A stretch of 64,000 bases of DNA from Vibrio sonorensis (GCF_001854765.1 NZ_LJJE01000094.1:1-64000), one strand, 5' to 3'. Shown: positions 1 through 10,686, numbered from the stretch's first letter. Notes: generated by a model from the sequence alone, not told the origin. Made by a program: numbers and translations.

Positions 1-186
<186 letters not shown>

Positions 187-212
187 TCAAAAGGAAAACT
201 TTGCTTAAGAGC

Positions 213-288
<76 letters not shown>

Positions 289-301
289 ACTCAAATTAGA
301 G

Positions 302-375
<74 letters not shown>

Positions 376-410
376 AACACGTAACTCTGAGAGCTATTTC
401 CTAAAGAATA

Positions 411-495
<85 letters not shown>

Positions 496-529
496 AAATT
501 TTTCACTTTCACTACTATAGCGGAGAAAG

Positions 530-605
<76 letters not shown>

Positions 606-618
606 ATAAGTGGTGCGC

Positions 619-647
619 ATTCTATTGAATGATTTTATCCCTTGCAA
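619..647 (-). promoter_or_regulatory. Promoter of the thrU-tyrU-glyT-thrT-tufB operon
   Basis: On the minus strand a -35 TTGCAA (642-647) and a -10 TAGAAT (619-624) are separated by 17 bp. The -10 is followed by a GC-rich discriminator GCGCACC, typical of stringently controlled stable-RNA promoters. An AT-rich stretch lies upstream and could act as an UP element. Confidence 0.8.
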
Positions 648-806
648 TAGGTAATTTAAAAAAAATTCGCATTTTGTCATGTTTTCGCTTATTTGATGTT
701 TTTTCGTGCAAAATTAGCCGTTTTACCTCAATCGTCACCACTGTAATTTGCATTCTCTACTACTTAATGTATGTTCGCAGCTGGACTTTATTTCGGTGGC
801 AGGACT

Positions 807-1730
807 ATGACCCCATATCTTTCTTTTGATCGTCAACAGTGGGCAGAGCTTAGAAACTCAGTTCCCATGACGCTGACTCTGGAAGACCTAAAGGAACTTC
901 AGGGGGTAAATGAAAAGCTAACCATGGAAGAAGCCGTTGAGATTTACCTTCCTTTGGCTCGTTTACTCAACCTTTATATTGAAGCTCGTCAGAATCGCAA
1001 CACAGTGCTCCAACAATTCCTTGGTAATGAAGGTAATCCACCTCCCTTTATTATCGGTATCGCTGGCAGTGTAGCGGTGGGAAAAAGCACTACGGCTCGT
1101 CTGCTAAAAGCGCTGTTATCGCGCTGGGAAAACCATCCAAAGGTGGAACTGGTCACTACAGATGGCTTTTTGTATCCCAAGAAAACCCTTAACGACAAAG
1201 GGATAATGGAGAAAAAAGGCTTCCCTGAATCTTACGATATAAAGCGCCTTCTAACCTTTGTATCTGACGTAAAAGCGGGTAAGCCTCACTTAGAAGTGCC
1301 GGTCTATTCTCACATTACCTATGACATTACCGATAAAGTTAAGACCATTGATAGGCCTGACGTACTCATTATCGAAGGCCTAAACGTTTTGCAAAGTGGT
1401 ATGGACTACCCTCACGCCCCTCATCGAGTCTTCGTTTCTGATTTTATCGACTTCTCTATCTATGTCGATGCGGAGTGCGATGTGATCGAGCAGTGGTACA
1501 TCGAGCGTTTTCTGGAGTTTAGATTAGGCGCCTTTACTAAGCCGGGTTCCTATTTCAGTCACTATACTCAGCTTTCAAAAGACGAAGCGATTGATAAGGC
1601 AAGAAGTATCTGGCGGTCAATCAATGGTATTAATCTAAGCAATAATATTCTGCCAACAAAGGGACGAGCTCAGCTTGTTTTGAAAAAAGGCCAAGACCAT
1701 TTAGTTGAGCAAATTCTACTTAGAAAATAG
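807..1730 (+). CDS. coaA: Pantothenate kinase (type I)
   Basis: Phosphorylates pantothenate with ATP, the first and regulated step of coenzyme A synthesis, in the cytoplasm. The P-loop GSVAVGKST lies near residue 85 and the whole protein matches bacterial CoaA (307 aa here, 316 in E. coli). An in-frame ATG exists at 771, but the family start reads [16 protein letters not shown], so 807 is chosen. It is a single gene between the tRNA operon (divergent) and a bidirectional terminator at about 1771. Confidence 0.96.
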   Translation: MTPYLSFDRQQWAELRNSVPMTLTLEDLKELQGVNEKLTMEEAVEIYLPLARLLNLYIEARQNRNTVLQQFLGNEGNPPPFIIGIAGSVAVGKSTTARLLKALLSRWENHPKVELVTTDGFLYPKKTLNDKGIMEKKGFPESYDIKRLLTFVSDVKAGKPHLEVPVYSHITYDITDKVKTIDRPDVLIIEGLNVLQSGMDYPHAPHRVFVSDFIDFSIYVDAECDVIEQWYIERFLEFRLGAFTKPGSYFSHYTQLSKDEAIDKARSIWRSINGINLSNNILPTKGRAQLVLKKGQDHLVEQILLRK

Positions 1731-1770
1731 TCAAACGACTTTCTCTCTATTGCGATAAATACATGACATA

Positions 1771-1800
1771 AAAAAGCCGGGCAATCACCCGGCTCACTTT
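1771..1800. terminator. Bidirectional rho-independent terminator between coaA and the DUF805 gene
   Basis: Hairpin AGCCGGG-CAATCA-CCCGGCT at 1776-1795, with A-tract upstream and T-rich sequence downstream. It sits between two convergent genes and can serve both. Confidence 0.8.
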
Positions 1801-1810
1801 TGTTCTCATT

Positions 1811-2236
1811 CTATTGAGGTGGTTGCCCGTATTTATTTGGACCGCTGGTTCCTTTCATCAAACCGCACTCAAACAAAATGTACGCCCCACACGCCAAGGC
1901 GGCAATTGAACTTAGCATATCAATTACACCGGCTTCTGTCGCCAATGACGGATCACCAATCGGCGCCGCCATACGTCCAACGAGAAGAGGAATATTGAGT
2001 AGCAACCACCAGCTGGACTTATCTCTGTCGTGCCAGCGCTTTGCAGTAATGGCGAGGTCTGGTACTAAGATAATCAGTAAAAAAATGGGGAGCAGCAAGT
2101 GTGCCATATTGGGGAACAGTGTGCTGATACCAACAATAAAGCCAGCAATAAACATGTAATACACTACATTCCACATCCAGAATGTTTTTCTACCTATACG
2201 ACCTTCAAAAGAGAACAGGAGTTCTTTAATCGACAT
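1811..2236 (-). CDS. DUF805 family inner-membrane protein
   Basis: Small membrane protein of 141 aa with no established biochemical role. It carries the DUF805 hallmarks: an N-terminal FEGRIGRKTFW, a central KRWHDRDKSSWW after the second membrane segment, and a C-terminal GTSGPNKYG. Three to four hydrophobic segments are visible (about residues 22-40, 44-62, 74-90, 106-124). It converges on coaA and is followed upstream by an isomerase-like gene on the same strand, 68 bp away, so the two may be co-transcribed. Function unknown. Confidence 0.85.
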   Translation of the reverse strand: MSIKELLFSFEGRIGRKTFWMWNVVYYMFIAGFIVGISTLFPNMAHLLLPIFLLIILVPDLAITAKRWHDRDKSSWWLLLNIPLLVGRMAAPIGDPSLATEAGVIDMLSSIAALACGAYILFECGLMKGTSGPNKYGQPPQ

Positions 2237-2304
2237 CTACAACTACCTTAATAACAATGTGCTAACTACGTATCTTTGCCCCAATGAGTCTAATCAATAA
2301 CGGC

Positions 2305-2652
2305 TCAATTAAGGACTTTTTGGAAGCATGCTCTATCCATATCCCGAATATTAACGGTCAGACTTCTCACATGACCAGCCTGTTGCTCCAATACTTTGAT
2401 CAACTCGCGAGAAAGTTCCCGTTTTTGCTCATCCGTACGACCATCAAGCAGTTCAAAGCTGATATGTATAAAATCAACGCTGTCTCCCTCTTCGCCAACT
2501 AGCCAGTGATGACAACGCAAAGCTCTGGACTTAACCGATGGCGCATCAAACAAACCTGAATGTAATGCGACCTCATGTAAGTCTTCTAATAAACCTTGAA
2601 CATTGACTCGCTCATCAACTGAGTTTGAATACTCCATGACTAGATTTGGCAT
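2305..2652 (-). CDS. 5-carboxymethyl-2-hydroxymuconate isomerase family protein
   Basis: 115-aa protein of the tautomerase-like CHMI family. The start MPNLVMEYS keeps Pro2, the catalytic base of the superfamily, and the protein retains the later R-x-HHW and FIHISFELLDGR segments. The family enzyme (HpaF) acts in homoprotocatechuate breakdown, but no other gene of that pathway is nearby. A housekeeping or orphan role is therefore as likely and the substrate is unknown. A Shine-Dalgarno GGGAAG precedes the start. Confidence 0.8.
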   Translation of the reverse strand: MPNLVMEYSNSVDERVNVQGLLEDLHEVALHSGLFDAPSVKSRALRCHHWLVGEEGDSVDFIHISFELLDGRTDEQKRELSRELIKVLEQQAGHVRSLTVNIRDMDRACFQKVLN

Positions 2653-2844
2653 GCTACTTCCCTATTCTTGTGTAAGTTATTTTCATAAGGGCTTTCAATC
2701 CCTTTTGCCCATCACTAATAGCAAGGTTAAGGATAAAAACCGAGTCAACCAGCCGGAATCTGTCAGTGAGATCACTGAATATTCTTGTTCAATAAGCAAA
2801 CGATTACCGACTGACTCCTCTTCTGGTCTTAGATCCGATAAAGA

Positions 2845-2886
2845 CATGACAGGAGTCATGATTTGATGCGATTAATCTGTTATATT
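2845..2886 (+). promoter_or_regulatory. tpiA upstream control region: inverted repeat and extended -10
   Basis: A perfect inverted repeat CATGAC-AGGA-GTCATG (2845-2860) lies just upstream of an extended -10, TGTTATATT (2878-2886), on the plus strand 52 bp before the tpiA start. No good -35 is seen. The repeat may be an operator, but I do not recognise the regulator. Confidence 0.45.
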
Positions 2887-2938
2887 CTTTCGCAATAACG
2901 TTTGTTTTTTACATTAAATAGAAATTGGAGATATTCCT

Positions 2939-3712
2939 ATGCGTCGTCCTGTAGTGATGGGTAACTGGAAACTAAACGGTAGCAAAGCAATGGTAACTGA
3001 GCTACTAACTGGTCTTAACGCTGAACTTGAAGGTGTTGAAGGTGTTGACGTAGCCGTTGCTCCACCAGCGCTATACATCGATCTAGCTGAGCGCGTAATC
3101 GCTGAAGGCAGCAGTAAGATCATCCTTGGTGCACAAAACACCGACCTAAACAACAGCGGTGCATTCACTGGCGACATGTCTCCAGAAATGCTTAAAGATT
3201 TTGGTGCTACTCACATCATCATCGGTCACTCTGAGCGTCGTGAGTACCACAACGAATCCGATGAGTTCATCGCGAAGAAATTTGCTTTCCTAAAAGAGAA
3301 CGGCCTAAAACCTGTTTTCTGTATCGGTGAGTCTGAAGCTCAAAACGAAGCAGGCGAAACTGAAGCGGTATGTGCTCGTCAAATCAATGCAGTTATCGAT
3401 GCTTACGGCGTAGAAGCTCTTAACGACGCTATCATCGCATACGAGCCAATCTGGGCTATCGGTACTGGTAAAGCGGCTACAGCTGAAGATGCACAGCGCA
3501 TCCACGCTTCTATCCGTGCTCTAATCGCAGAGAAAAGCGCAGCAGTTGCTGAGCAAGTAATCATCCAGTACGGCGGTAGTGTTAAGCCAGAAAATGCTGA
3601 AGCTTACTTCTCACAGCCAGACATCGACGGTGCTCTAGTTGGTGGTGCTTCTCTAGACGCGAAAAGCTTTGCAGCTATCGCAAAAGCAGCGGCAGCAGCT
3701 AAAAGCGCATAA
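2939..3712 (+). CDS. tpiA: Triosephosphate isomerase
   Basis: Interconverts dihydroxyacetone phosphate and glyceraldehyde 3-phosphate in glycolysis and gluconeogenesis. The 257-aa protein has the N-terminal GNWKLNG (catalytic Lys), GHSERR (catalytic His) and [11 protein letters not shown] (catalytic Glu) and ends with the phosphate-binding GGSVKPENA and GALVGGASL loops. SD TTGGAG precedes the ATG. It is a monocistronic unit with its own terminator. Codon use is strongly biased as in highly expressed genes. Confidence 0.98.
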   Translation: MRRPVVMGNWKLNGSKAMVTELLTGLNAELEGVEGVDVAVAPPALYIDLAERVIAEGSSKIILGAQNTDLNNSGAFTGDMSPEMLKDFGATHIIIGHSERREYHNESDEFIAKKFAFLKENGLKPVFCIGESEAQNEAGETEAVCARQINAVIDAYGVEALNDAIIAYEPIWAIGTGKAATAEDAQRIHASIRALIAEKSAAVAEQVIIQYGGSVKPENAEAYFSQPDIDGALVGGASLDAKSFAAIAKAAAAAKSA

Positions 3713-3727
3713 TCGCGTTTTATTCTG

Positions 3728-3757
3728 AAAAGGTCGGCACTAAGCCGGCCTTTTTTG
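3728..3757 (+). terminator. Terminator of tpiA
   Basis: Hairpin AAGGTCGGC-ACTAA-GCCGGCCTT followed by a run of six T. Confidence 0.85.
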
Positions 3758-3825
3758 TCTCTGCTAGCGCGTAAAATCAGAATCAAGTATGCTAGCGCTT
3801 TACACTTGAAGCCCTGTACTCCTAA

Positions 3826-5166
3826 ATGCACGATAAACACGGCCTGCTGACAGGTTCAATTCCAAAAGTGCTGCGTCAGATGACGATACCGATGACTTTC
3901 GGTTTGATCGCTATTCTGATGTTTAACTTAGTAGACACCTTCTTTATTTCTCTGCTCGGCACCGACGCTTTAGCGGCGGTTAGCTATACCTTCCCCGTCA
4001 CTTTTGCTGTCAACTGCATCACCATGGGCATTGGTATGGGTCTTTCGACTTGTATTGGCCGCTTACTCGGGCAGGGTAAAGGGGAAGATGCCGCTCGATT
4101 TTCGACCCACGGACTGTTACTTGCCGTGTTGTTGGTTTGTGCCACTTCTTCCCTTGGTCTAGTCACTATTGAACCGCTGTTTCTCATGCTAGGCGCTGAG
4201 CCTAACTTGATCCCGCTAATACACGACTATATGTTTATTTGGTATTTCACTATCCCTCTGCTGGTGATACCCATGGCGGGAAACAGCGCGATCCGCGCAA
4301 CAGGAGACACCAAAACGCCCGCGAAAATTATGACATTGGCAGGGCTAATAAATGGCGTCTTAGATCCTTTGCTCATTTTTGGGATTGGGCCATTTCCCGA
4401 ACTGGGAATACAAGGTGCTGCTATCGCTAGCGCACTTAGCTGGTTAGGTGCATTGTTCGGCTCCCTATACGTTCTTGTCGTCCGAGAAAAACTACTTGGC
4501 TGGCTGAAACCGCGCCATATTGCCGCGGATTGGAAGCAGCTACTGACTATTGGGACGCCCGCCGCCCTATCAAATGCAGTTGGGGCGATTTCTGCGGCTC
4601 TGCTGATGGTCATGATTTCTAGCCACGGTACAGAGGCTGTTGCCGCCTATGGTGCCGCTCAGCGCATCGAATCTATCTTAGTGATTGTACTTATGTCCCT
4701 CACTTCGGCTCTGACGCCATTTATGGCGCAAAACCTTGGGGCCAATAACCCTCAACGCAGCTTTTCGGGCCTATTTGTCAGCATGCGTTTCTCTATTCTT
4801 TTCCAACTGGGCGTTTTTCTCATGATGGTTCCGCTCAGTGTTCCTTTAGCCGCTTTATTCTCTCAAGAGCAAGCCGTACGCGAACTACTTTGGCACTATC
4901 TACTGGTAGTTCCGTTTAGTTATGGGTTCCAAGGCGTCGCAATGATGCTGACTTCTGGTTTAAATGCCTTACATCGGCCGAATACTGCTTTGGCTTGGAG
5001 CTTTATCAGGCTGTTTTTATTCACTCTTCCCTCCGCATGGTTGGGCAGTCTGTGGTGTGGTATTGAAGGTATGTTTGTTGGCCTTGCGGTAAGTAATATT
5101 TTGGCTGGAGTGTTCAGTTACCTCTATGCTTTAAAGATACGACGAGAAACCTTAAGCGCTATCTAG
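3826..5166 (+). CDS. MATE family multidrug efflux transporter
   Basis: 446-aa inner-membrane exporter with about 12 hydrophobic segments in two related halves. It is typical of cation-coupled MATE transporters that expel drugs or metabolites. The beginning (IPMTFGLIAILMFNLVDTFFIS) and the second-half GAISAALLMVMISSHG are family-like. The first ATG (MHDKHGLLTGSIPK) fits homologues, although no clear Shine-Dalgarno is seen. The substrate cannot be told from sequence. It converges on rraA across a shared terminator. Confidence 0.9.
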   Translation: MHDKHGLLTGSIPKVLRQMTIPMTFGLIAILMFNLVDTFFISLLGTDALAAVSYTFPVTFAVNCITMGIGMGLSTCIGRLLGQGKGEDAARFSTHGLLLAVLLVCATSSLGLVTIEPLFLMLGAEPNLIPLIHDYMFIWYFTIPLLVIPMAGNSAIRATGDTKTPAKIMTLAGLINGVLDPLLIFGIGPFPELGIQGAAIASALSWLGALFGSLYVLVVREKLLGWLKPRHIAADWKQLLTIGTPAALSNAVGAISAALLMVMISSHGTEAVAAYGAAQRIESILVIVLMSLTSALTPFMAQNLGANNPQRSFSGLFVSMRFSILFQLGVFLMMVPLSVPLAALFSQEQAVRELLWHYLLVVPFSYGFQGVAMMLTSGLNALHRPNTALAWSFIRLFLFTLPSAWLGSLWCGIEGMFVGLAVSNILAGVFSYLYALKIRRETLSAI

Positions 5167-5170
5167 AATC

Positions 5171-5196
5171 AAAAAACCGACCAAAAGGTCGGTTTT
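5171..5196. terminator. Bidirectional terminator between the MATE gene and rraA
   Basis: Hairpin AAAACCGACC-AAAA-GGTCGGTTTT, symmetric A and T tracts, between convergent genes. Confidence 0.85.
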
Positions 5197-5216
5197 AAGC
5201 CAATATCAAAGCTGAA

Positions 5217-5741
5217 TCACTCTTCGATGTCATCCAACTCTTCTTCATCTCTTTCTATATCGATATCAAGGGCTTCTTGAGAGAGGATTACTCCAGTGTT
5301 ATCGGCGTAGAGATAATCTTCTGGTATGAAGGTGACGCCACCAAAGTTCACTGCAACATCTAGCTCTCCGCTACTTTGCTGCCCTGCCCCAACGGGAATA
5401 GACGCCAAAGCCTGAATACCAATGCTCATATCTTCAAGCTCGTCCACTTCGCGTACGCAACCGTAAACCACGATGCCTTCCCACTCGTTTTCTTCCGCAA
5501 TCGTAGCCAACTCAGCATCGATCAAAGCACGGCGCAAAGAACCACCACCATCGATAAGCAACACCCGCCCTAGACCATCTTGCTCTAAAACATCTCGAAT
5601 CAAGCCGTTGTCTTCAAAGCACTTTACTGTTGTTATTTGACCTGCAAAAGATGCACTACCGCCAAAGTTAGTAAACATAGGTTCGACTACATCAACCTGA
5701 TCTAGGTAAATATCGCAAAGCGCAGAGGTGTTGTATTCCAT
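5217..5741 (-). CDS. rraA: Regulator of ribonuclease E activity A
   Basis: Ring-shaped trimeric protein that binds RNase E and damps RNA decay. It shows RraA signatures: [19 protein letters not shown] start, [47 protein letters not shown]. An upstream in-frame start at 5771 exists, but homologues begin at [12 protein letters not shown], so 5741 is used, giving 174 aa. The acidic tail [13 protein letters not shown] is common in Vibrio RraA. It follows menA on the same strand with a 76-bp gap. In E. coli menA and rraA are also neighbours. Confidence 0.95.
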   Translation of the reverse strand: MEYNTSALCDIYLDQVDVVEPMFTNFGGSASFAGQITTVKCFEDNGLIRDVLEQDGLGRVLLIDGGGSLRRALIDAELATIAEENEWEGIVVYGCVREVDELEDMSIGIQALASIPVGAGQQSSGELDVAVNFGGVTFIPEDYLYADNTGVILSQEALDIDIERDEEELDDIEE

Positions 5742-5817
5742 AGCATTTTTTCTCATACCGATCATCTTCACTTTCGAGTATATAGGGTCATTAAGTCAAT
5801 GCAATGACAAGACACTA

Positions 5818-6735
5818 TTAACTCACCAGAGTTTGAGCTATAACCACTCCTGCAAACAATAAGTTAGTTAGCAAGGAGCATTTCACAATTACGGGCATCA
5901 TAGGGGCTATTTGAGCAGGTTGCTGTGCTTGCCACACGGCTTTACCGTGCTGAGTCGCCACATATAGACTAAATAAAAAGGGGAGGCTTATCCAAACTGG
6001 TGAAGGCTGAAGCAGTAGATAGACTAAGAAGGCCACCAGCGCCCCACCCAACAGAATAAAGTGATATTTCTTTGCGTTCTTCTGACCCAATCTAACAGCA
6101 ACAGTTTTCTTTCCGCACACTGCGTCGTTTTCAATGTCGCGCATATTGTTGATATTGAGTACTGCTACGGCTAACAAACCACACCCTACCGCGGGTAAAA
6201 TCAGAGAGTAAGCCACAATTCCAGTATGAAGAAAGTACGTACCCGCCACACCTAGTAAACCAAAAAAGATAAATACCGAAATGTCTCCAAGACCGACATA
6301 GCCGTAAGGCTTTTTCCCCACGGTATATGCGATGGCCGCAACAATCGCCAACATCCCTAAGCCGATAAATGCCAGTATGCTTTGCAAGCTTTCCAATGCG
6401 TAAAACACTAGGGACAAACCCGCCATAATGGTCAAGACAACGTTGAGAACCATTGCGCGCTTCATCTGCGCAGGTGTAACAGAACCAGATTGAATCGCTC
6501 TAACAGGTCCAAGGCGCTGCTCATTGTCCGTTCCTTTAACCGCATCCCCGTAGTCGTTGGCAAGGTTAGACAAGATCTGAAGAAGCGTCGCCGTCAAAAA
6601 GGCAAGTACAGCCACGCCGATAGAGAACCGATGATCTGAAAATGCCAATGCGCTCCCTGTCAAAATAGAGACAAGAGCCAATGGCAGTGTTTTAGGTCTG
6701 GCGGCATCTAGCCAGATTCTTAGTGACGATTTCAT
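5818..6735 (-). CDS. menA: 1,4-dihydroxy-2-naphthoate polyprenyltransferase
   Basis: Inner-membrane prenyltransferase that attaches the polyprenyl tail to DHNA to make demethylmenaquinone, an electron carrier for anaerobic respiration. The family motif NLANDYGDAVKGTDNEQRLGP (Asp-rich, prenyl-diphosphate binding) is near residue 57 and the second NNMRDIENDAVCGKKT near 190, with eight to nine membrane helices. A GTG six codons upstream (6753) could also start it. The ATG at 6735 gives MKSSLRIWLDAARPKTLPLA as in homologues. It is separated from upstream efp by a terminator. Confidence 0.95.
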   Translation of the reverse strand: MKSSLRIWLDAARPKTLPLALVSILTGSALAFSDHRFSIGVAVLAFLTATLLQILSNLANDYGDAVKGTDNEQRLGPVRAIQSGSVTPAQMKRAMVLNVVLTIMAGLSLVFYALESLQSILAFIGLGMLAIVAAIAYTVGKKPYGYVGLGDISVFIFFGLLGVAGTYFLHTGIVAYSLILPAVGCGLLAVAVLNINNMRDIENDAVCGKKTVAVRLGQKNAKKYHFILLGGALVAFLVYLLLQPSPVWISLPFLFSLYVATQHGKAVWQAQQPAQIAPMMPVIVKCSLLTNLLFAGVVIAQTLVS

Positions 6736-6803
6736 AGGATCGAGTGTAATCACTTCAATGCATAAAGACTTTGTGTCATATCATGTTTCGTTTTTATGGA
6801 CAC

Positions 6804-6831
6804 AAAAAAAGGCCACCAAAGTGACCTTTTT
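6804..6831 (-). terminator. Terminator of efp
   Basis: Imperfect hairpin AAAAGG(C/T)CAC...GTGACCTTTT downstream of efp on the minus strand, flanked by A and T tracts. Confidence 0.7.
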
Positions 6832-6847
6832 ATCAATATGAGAGAGA

Positions 6848-7414
6848 TTATTTTACTCGACCTACATATTCAGCTGAACGAGTATCCACTTTAATCACTT
6901 CACCAATTTGAATAAACAGTGGAACGCGAACAACAGCACCCGTTGTTAATGTAGCAGGTTTACCACCAGTGCCTTGCGTATCACCTTTTAGACCTGGGTC
7001 CGTTTCAACAACTTCTAGTTCTACGAAGTTAGGTGGCGTGACAGCGATTGGATTACCGTTCCACAATGTCAACATACAAGTGTTGTTTTCTACTAGCCAT
7101 TTAGCGTTTTCGCCTACTGCTTTTTCATCAGCGGCAATCTGCTCAAATGTTTCGTTATTCATAAAGTGGTAGAATTCACCGTCGTTGTACAGGTAATCTA
7201 GATCAATATCCATTACGTCAGCAACTTCTACTGATTCACCTGATTTAAAGGTTTTCTCTAGAACTTTACCCGAAAGCAGTTTACGGATTTTTACACGGTT
7301 AAATGCCTGACCCTTGCCTGGTTTTACATACTCGTTTTCGAGAATGACACAAGGCTCATTATCAAGCATAATTTTAAGACCGCCTTTGAATTCATTCGTG
7401 CTAACAGAAGCCAT
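6848..7414 (-). CDS. efp: Elongation factor P
   Basis: Binds ribosomes stalled at polyproline stretches and promotes peptide-bond formation. The 188-aa protein keeps the full three-domain length. The modification loop reads KPGKGQAF with Lys34, the residue that receives beta-lysine from EpmA/EpmB. The gene is divergent from epmB with only 33 bp between the start codons, so substrate and modifier share a control region. SD AGGAAA is upstream. Confidence 0.98.
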   Translation of the reverse strand: MASVSTNEFKGGLKIMLDNEPCVILENEYVKPGKGQAFNRVKIRKLLSGKVLEKTFKSGESVEVADVMDIDLDYLYNDGEFYHFMNNETFEQIAADEKAVGENAKWLVENNTCMLTLWNGNPIAVTPPNFVELEVVETDPGLKGDTQGTGGKPATLTTGAVVRVPLFIQIGEVIKVDTRSAEYVGRVK

Positions 7415-7447
7415 TTTTTCCTCTTACCATTCTTCGAGTTAAATTTA

Positions 7448-8470
7448 ATGCCGCATATCATAACCCGAAAAGTTGAATCTGTTGAGCAAAACTGGCTCAA
7501 ACAACTCGCGAGTGGGATCTCAGATCCTGTAAAGCTTTTGGAATATCTCGAGATAGACCCCGATCCTTGGCGAAAAGGTTTTGCTGCGCGCAAGCTTTTT
7601 GCGCAGCGAGTGCCGCAAAGTTTTGTCGATAGAATGGAGAAAGGTAACGCTCTTGACCCACTTCTGCGCCAGGTTCTCCCTTTGAGCGAAGAATTTGACG
7701 TTCAGCCCGGATACTCCAATGATCCTCTTGAAGAGCAAGACAACGATCAACCGGGTCTGCTGCACAAATACCGCAATCGAGTGTTGTTGATCCTTAAAGG
7801 GGGGTGTGCAATCAACTGCCGATACTGCTTTAGACGACATTTTCCTTACCAAGAAAACAAAGGTAGTAAGTCAATTTGGCAGCAAAACCTCGATTATATC
7901 GCCCAGCACAACGAATTAAATGAAGTGATTTTATCTGGCGGCGACCCTTTGATGGCCAAAGACGAAGAAATCATTTGGTTGCTGGAAAAAATCGCCGCTA
8001 TCCCCCATATCAAGCGGTTGAGAATTCACTCGCGGCTACCTGTCGTCATCCCTGCACGAGTGACTCCCGAACTTTGCCGATTGTTTAGCAACTCTCGATT
8101 GCAAGTCATTATGGTTACTCACATTAATCATGCCAATGAAATAAACCGTGAGCTTGCCGAAGCGATCGCGCACCTAAAGCTCGCCGGTGTCACTATGTTA
8201 AATCAAAGCGTTTTGCTCAAAGGGGTCAATGACTCCGTAGACGCACAAGTCAACTTAAGTGAAGCGCTTTTTGACACTGGCATTCAACCCTACTACCTCC
8301 ATGTATTAGATAAGGTACAAGGAGCGGCGCACTTTTACATCAGCGACGAGAGAGCCCGAGAGATCATGACCACTATGATAGAGCAAGTGTCTGGCTATCT
8401 CGTTCCAAAGCTAACTCGCGAGATTGGTGGCAGAGCGAGTAAAACGCCGCTTGATCTTCACTTGGAGTAA
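7448..8470 (+). CDS. epmB: EF-P beta-lysylation protein, lysine 2,3-aminomutase-like
   Basis: Radical-SAM, PLP-dependent enzyme that converts (S)-alpha-lysine to (R)-beta-lysine, which EpmA attaches to EF-P. The radical SAM cluster motif CAINCRYC (Cx3Cx2C) is near residue 120, followed by FRRHFPY. The glycine-rich ILSGGDPL motif and the C-terminal GGRASKTPLDLHLE are also present. 340 aa, close to the E. coli length. Divergent from its target efp. No Shine-Dalgarno stands out, but the ATG fits the family. Confidence 0.96.
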   Translation: MPHIITRKVESVEQNWLKQLASGISDPVKLLEYLEIDPDPWRKGFAARKLFAQRVPQSFVDRMEKGNALDPLLRQVLPLSEEFDVQPGYSNDPLEEQDNDQPGLLHKYRNRVLLILKGGCAINCRYCFRRHFPYQENKGSKSIWQQNLDYIAQHNELNEVILSGGDPLMAKDEEIIWLLEKIAAIPHIKRLRIHSRLPVVIPARVTPELCRLFSNSRLQVIMVTHINHANEINRELAEAIAHLKLAGVTMLNQSVLLKGVNDSVDAQVNLSEALFDTGIQPYYLHVLDKVQGAAHFYISDERAREIMTTMIEQVSGYLVPKLTREIGGRASKTPLDLHLE

Positions 8471-8490
8471 TTTTCCCCAATTAGAAAAAC

Positions 8491-8517
8491 AAAAAAGCCA
8501 CCCTAGGGTGGCTTTTG
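8491..8517. terminator. Bidirectional terminator between epmB and pfkA
   Basis: Hairpin AAAAGCCACCC-TAGGGTGGCTTTT between convergent genes. Confidence 0.85.
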
Positions 8518-8537
8518 CAATGATGGAGAGATGCTTC

Positions 8538-9500
8538 TTAAAACAGCTCTTCAGCGACCTTGTATAGGTCATCGCGCACTGGACGCTTCATGTTCTCAAT
8601 CGCGTCGATGATATCGTGGTGAACAAGTTGTTCCTTCTGAATGCCGACACAACGACCACCGTGGCCTTCCATCAATAGATGTACAGCGTAGTTACCCATG
8701 CGAGATGCTAACACACGGTCGAATGCAGTAGGACGACCACCGCGTTGAATGTGACCAAGAACAGTCGCACGAGTTTCACGACCTGTTGCTGTTTCGATTT
8801 CTTTCGCTAGCTCATTCGCATCCATCATCAGCTCAGTTAGAGCGATAATAGCGTGCTTTTTGCCTTTCTTAATACCGTCTTGGACATTAGCGATAAGCTG
8901 CTCTTTATTTAAGCCTGTTTCTGGCGTAATGATGTACTCACAACCACCAGCAATCGCCGATGTTAGAGTAAGGTCACCACAATGGCGGCCCATGATTTCA
9001 ACGATAGAAATACGCTGGTGAGAAGACGACGTATCACGCAGACGGTCAATCGCATCAATAACTGTGTTTAGTGCTGTTAGGTAACCGATTGTGTAGTCAG
9101 TACCTGCAATATCGTTATCGATAGTGCCAGGAAGACCGATACAAGGGTAACCCATTTCAGTCAGTTTCTTTGCACCCATGTAAGAGCCGTCACCACCAAC
9201 AACGACAAGAGCGTCGATGCCGTGCTTCTTCAGATTTTCAATCGCTTTCTCACGGATTGAAACTTCTTTAAATTCTGGGAAGCGAGCGGAGCCTAGGAAG
9301 GTACCACCTTTGTTGATGACATCAGAAACACTTGAGCGGTCCAGTTTTTCGATACGGTCTTCGTATAGGCCTTGGTAGCCATCGTATACACCATAAACTT
9401 CTAAACCTTCTGAAAGGGCAGTACGTACTACACCTCGAACCGCTGCGTTCATACCAGGTGCGTCACCGCCACTGGTCAAAACACCAATCTTCTTAATCAT
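8538..9500 (-). CDS. pfkA: 6-phosphofructokinase
   Basis: Phosphorylates fructose 6-phosphate to the 1,6-bisphosphate, the committed glycolytic step. 320 aa, the same as E. coli PfkA. Motifs: [18 protein letters not shown] (ATP site), [24 protein letters not shown] (catalytic Asp), [25 protein letters not shown] (effector and substrate site). A GTG two codons upstream (9506) is possible, but GAGG sits six bases before the ATG at 9500. A perfect inverted repeat GAGGCTT-AC-AAGCCTC (9547-9562) lies in the leader. Confidence 0.97.
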   Translation of the reverse strand: MIKKIGVLTSGGDAPGMNAAVRGVVRTALSEGLEVYGVYDGYQGLYEDRIEKLDRSSVSDVINKGGTFLGSARFPEFKEVSIREKAIENLKKHGIDALVVVGGDGSYMGAKKLTEMGYPCIGLPGTIDNDIAGTDYTIGYLTALNTVIDAIDRLRDTSSSHQRISIVEIMGRHCGDLTLTSAIAGGCEYIITPETGLNKEQLIANVQDGIKKGKKHAIIALTELMMDANELAKEIETATGRETRATVLGHIQRGGRPTAFDRVLASRMGNYAVHLLMEGHGGRCVGIQKEQLVHHDIIDAIENMKRPVRDDLYKVAEELF

Positions 9501-9546
9501 GCTCACCCTCGATACTTTTGGGAATCCAATTTCAAAACTTACGTCA

Positions 9547-9562
9547 GAGGCTTACAAGCCTC
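9547..9562 (-). promoter_or_regulatory. Inverted repeat in the pfkA leader
   Basis: GAGGCTT-AC-AAGCCTC, a perfect 7-bp palindrome about 47 bp upstream of the pfkA start. It could be an operator or a short RNA hairpin. The rest of 9563-9777 is AT-rich with no clear feature. Confidence 0.35.
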
Positions 9563-9777
9563 CAACAAAATCCTTCTATCTGTGCATTATGTTACCTCTA
9601 ACTAAGAGGATTACTACTTTTATTTGCACCGAATTATGTAACTTTTCTACTTATGTAAGAGTATTACAGTTTTAATTAACGACTTTGTTGATACATATCA
9701 GTATGCGGGTCATTAACTAGAACGAAGAAAAGATAGTCAATAACTGCTGATTTGTCGCCCTATACCAATGTGCTCCT

Positions 9778-10686
9778 CTACCAACCTTGCGATTTTTGTT
9801 CTTTTTCAGAACTAAGTACTACCGAATAGGGGTCTTGGTGAATCAAAACGTCAGCATATGGGAATCTTTTTAATAGCCTATCTTCCACCTCATCGGAGAT
9901 ACGATGGGCTTCAATGAGTGGAATGTGATCGCCTAACTCCAAATGCAATTGGATAAATCTCACCGGACCTGACATTCGAGTCCTGACTTGGTGTACCCCA
10001 AGAACGCCTTCTACCTTACAGCATATTTCTCGTATTTCTGCGATCTCTTCTTCTGGCAGTTGTCTATCTAAAAGGGTTTGAACCGCTTCCCAAACCATCT
10101 TAAAAGCACTGAAAAGGATATAAAACCCAATGCCAACAGCAAACAGGGCATCGGCCTGAGTCACTCCGTACCAGCTCAATGCCAGTGCCGCGACAATGGC
10201 TAGGTTCATATATAAATCAGACTCATAGTGAAGAGAGTCTGCGGCAATAGCTTGGCTTTGAGTTTTCCGCACCACGTATTTTTGGAATTGCACCAACCCA
10301 AAGGTCATCGCGATGGCAAACAGACTGACGTATACGCCAAGCTCTATTGACTCTAGAGGTTCGGGTCTAAAGAAGCGGTCAATACCGTTAAGGATAAGGA
10401 AAAAAGCTGAACCAGAAATAAACATGGCCTGAGCCAGAGCAGCAAGAGATTCTGCTTTTCCGTGGCCAAAGGTATGTTCTCTGTCGGCGGGTTGTAGCGC
10501 ATACCTCACTACGATCAAATTGACGAGCGAAGCCGCTATATCAAGCATCGAATCAATCAAAGATGCCAATAAGCTGACTGAGCCAGTTATCCACCAAGCG
10601 GCCACTTTAGCAATCAACAGAATGGTGGCGACGACGGTTGCGGTCCAAGCTGCAAGTGTTACTAAACGGGCGTATTCAGTTTTCAT
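9778..10686 (-). CDS. fieF: Cation diffusion facilitator, ferrous-iron/zinc efflux pump
   Basis: Inner-membrane proton-coupled exporter of Fe2+ and Zn2+ (CDF family). 302 aa, six membrane helices. The metal site residues are visible as [13 protein letters not shown] (DxxxD in helix 2) and the [14 protein letters not shown] loop, with [12 protein letters not shown] in helix 5. A cytoplasmic metal-sensing domain follows residue 210. In E. coli fieF also lies between cpxP and pfkA, which supports the assignment. Confidence 0.94.
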   Translation of the reverse strand: MKTEYARLVTLAAWTATVVATILLIAKVAAWWITGSVSLLASLIDSMLDIAASLVNLIVVRYALQPADREHTFGHGKAESLAALAQAMFISGSAFFLILNGIDRFFRPEPLESIELGVYVSLFAIAMTFGLVQFQKYVVRKTQSQAIAADSLHYESDLYMNLAIVAALALSWYGVTQADALFAVGIGFYILFSAFKMVWEAVQTLLDRQLPEEEIAEIREICCKVEGVLGVHQVRTRMSGPVRFIQLHLELGDHIPLIEAHRISDEVEDRLLKRFPYADVLIHQDPYSVVLSSEKEQKSQGW

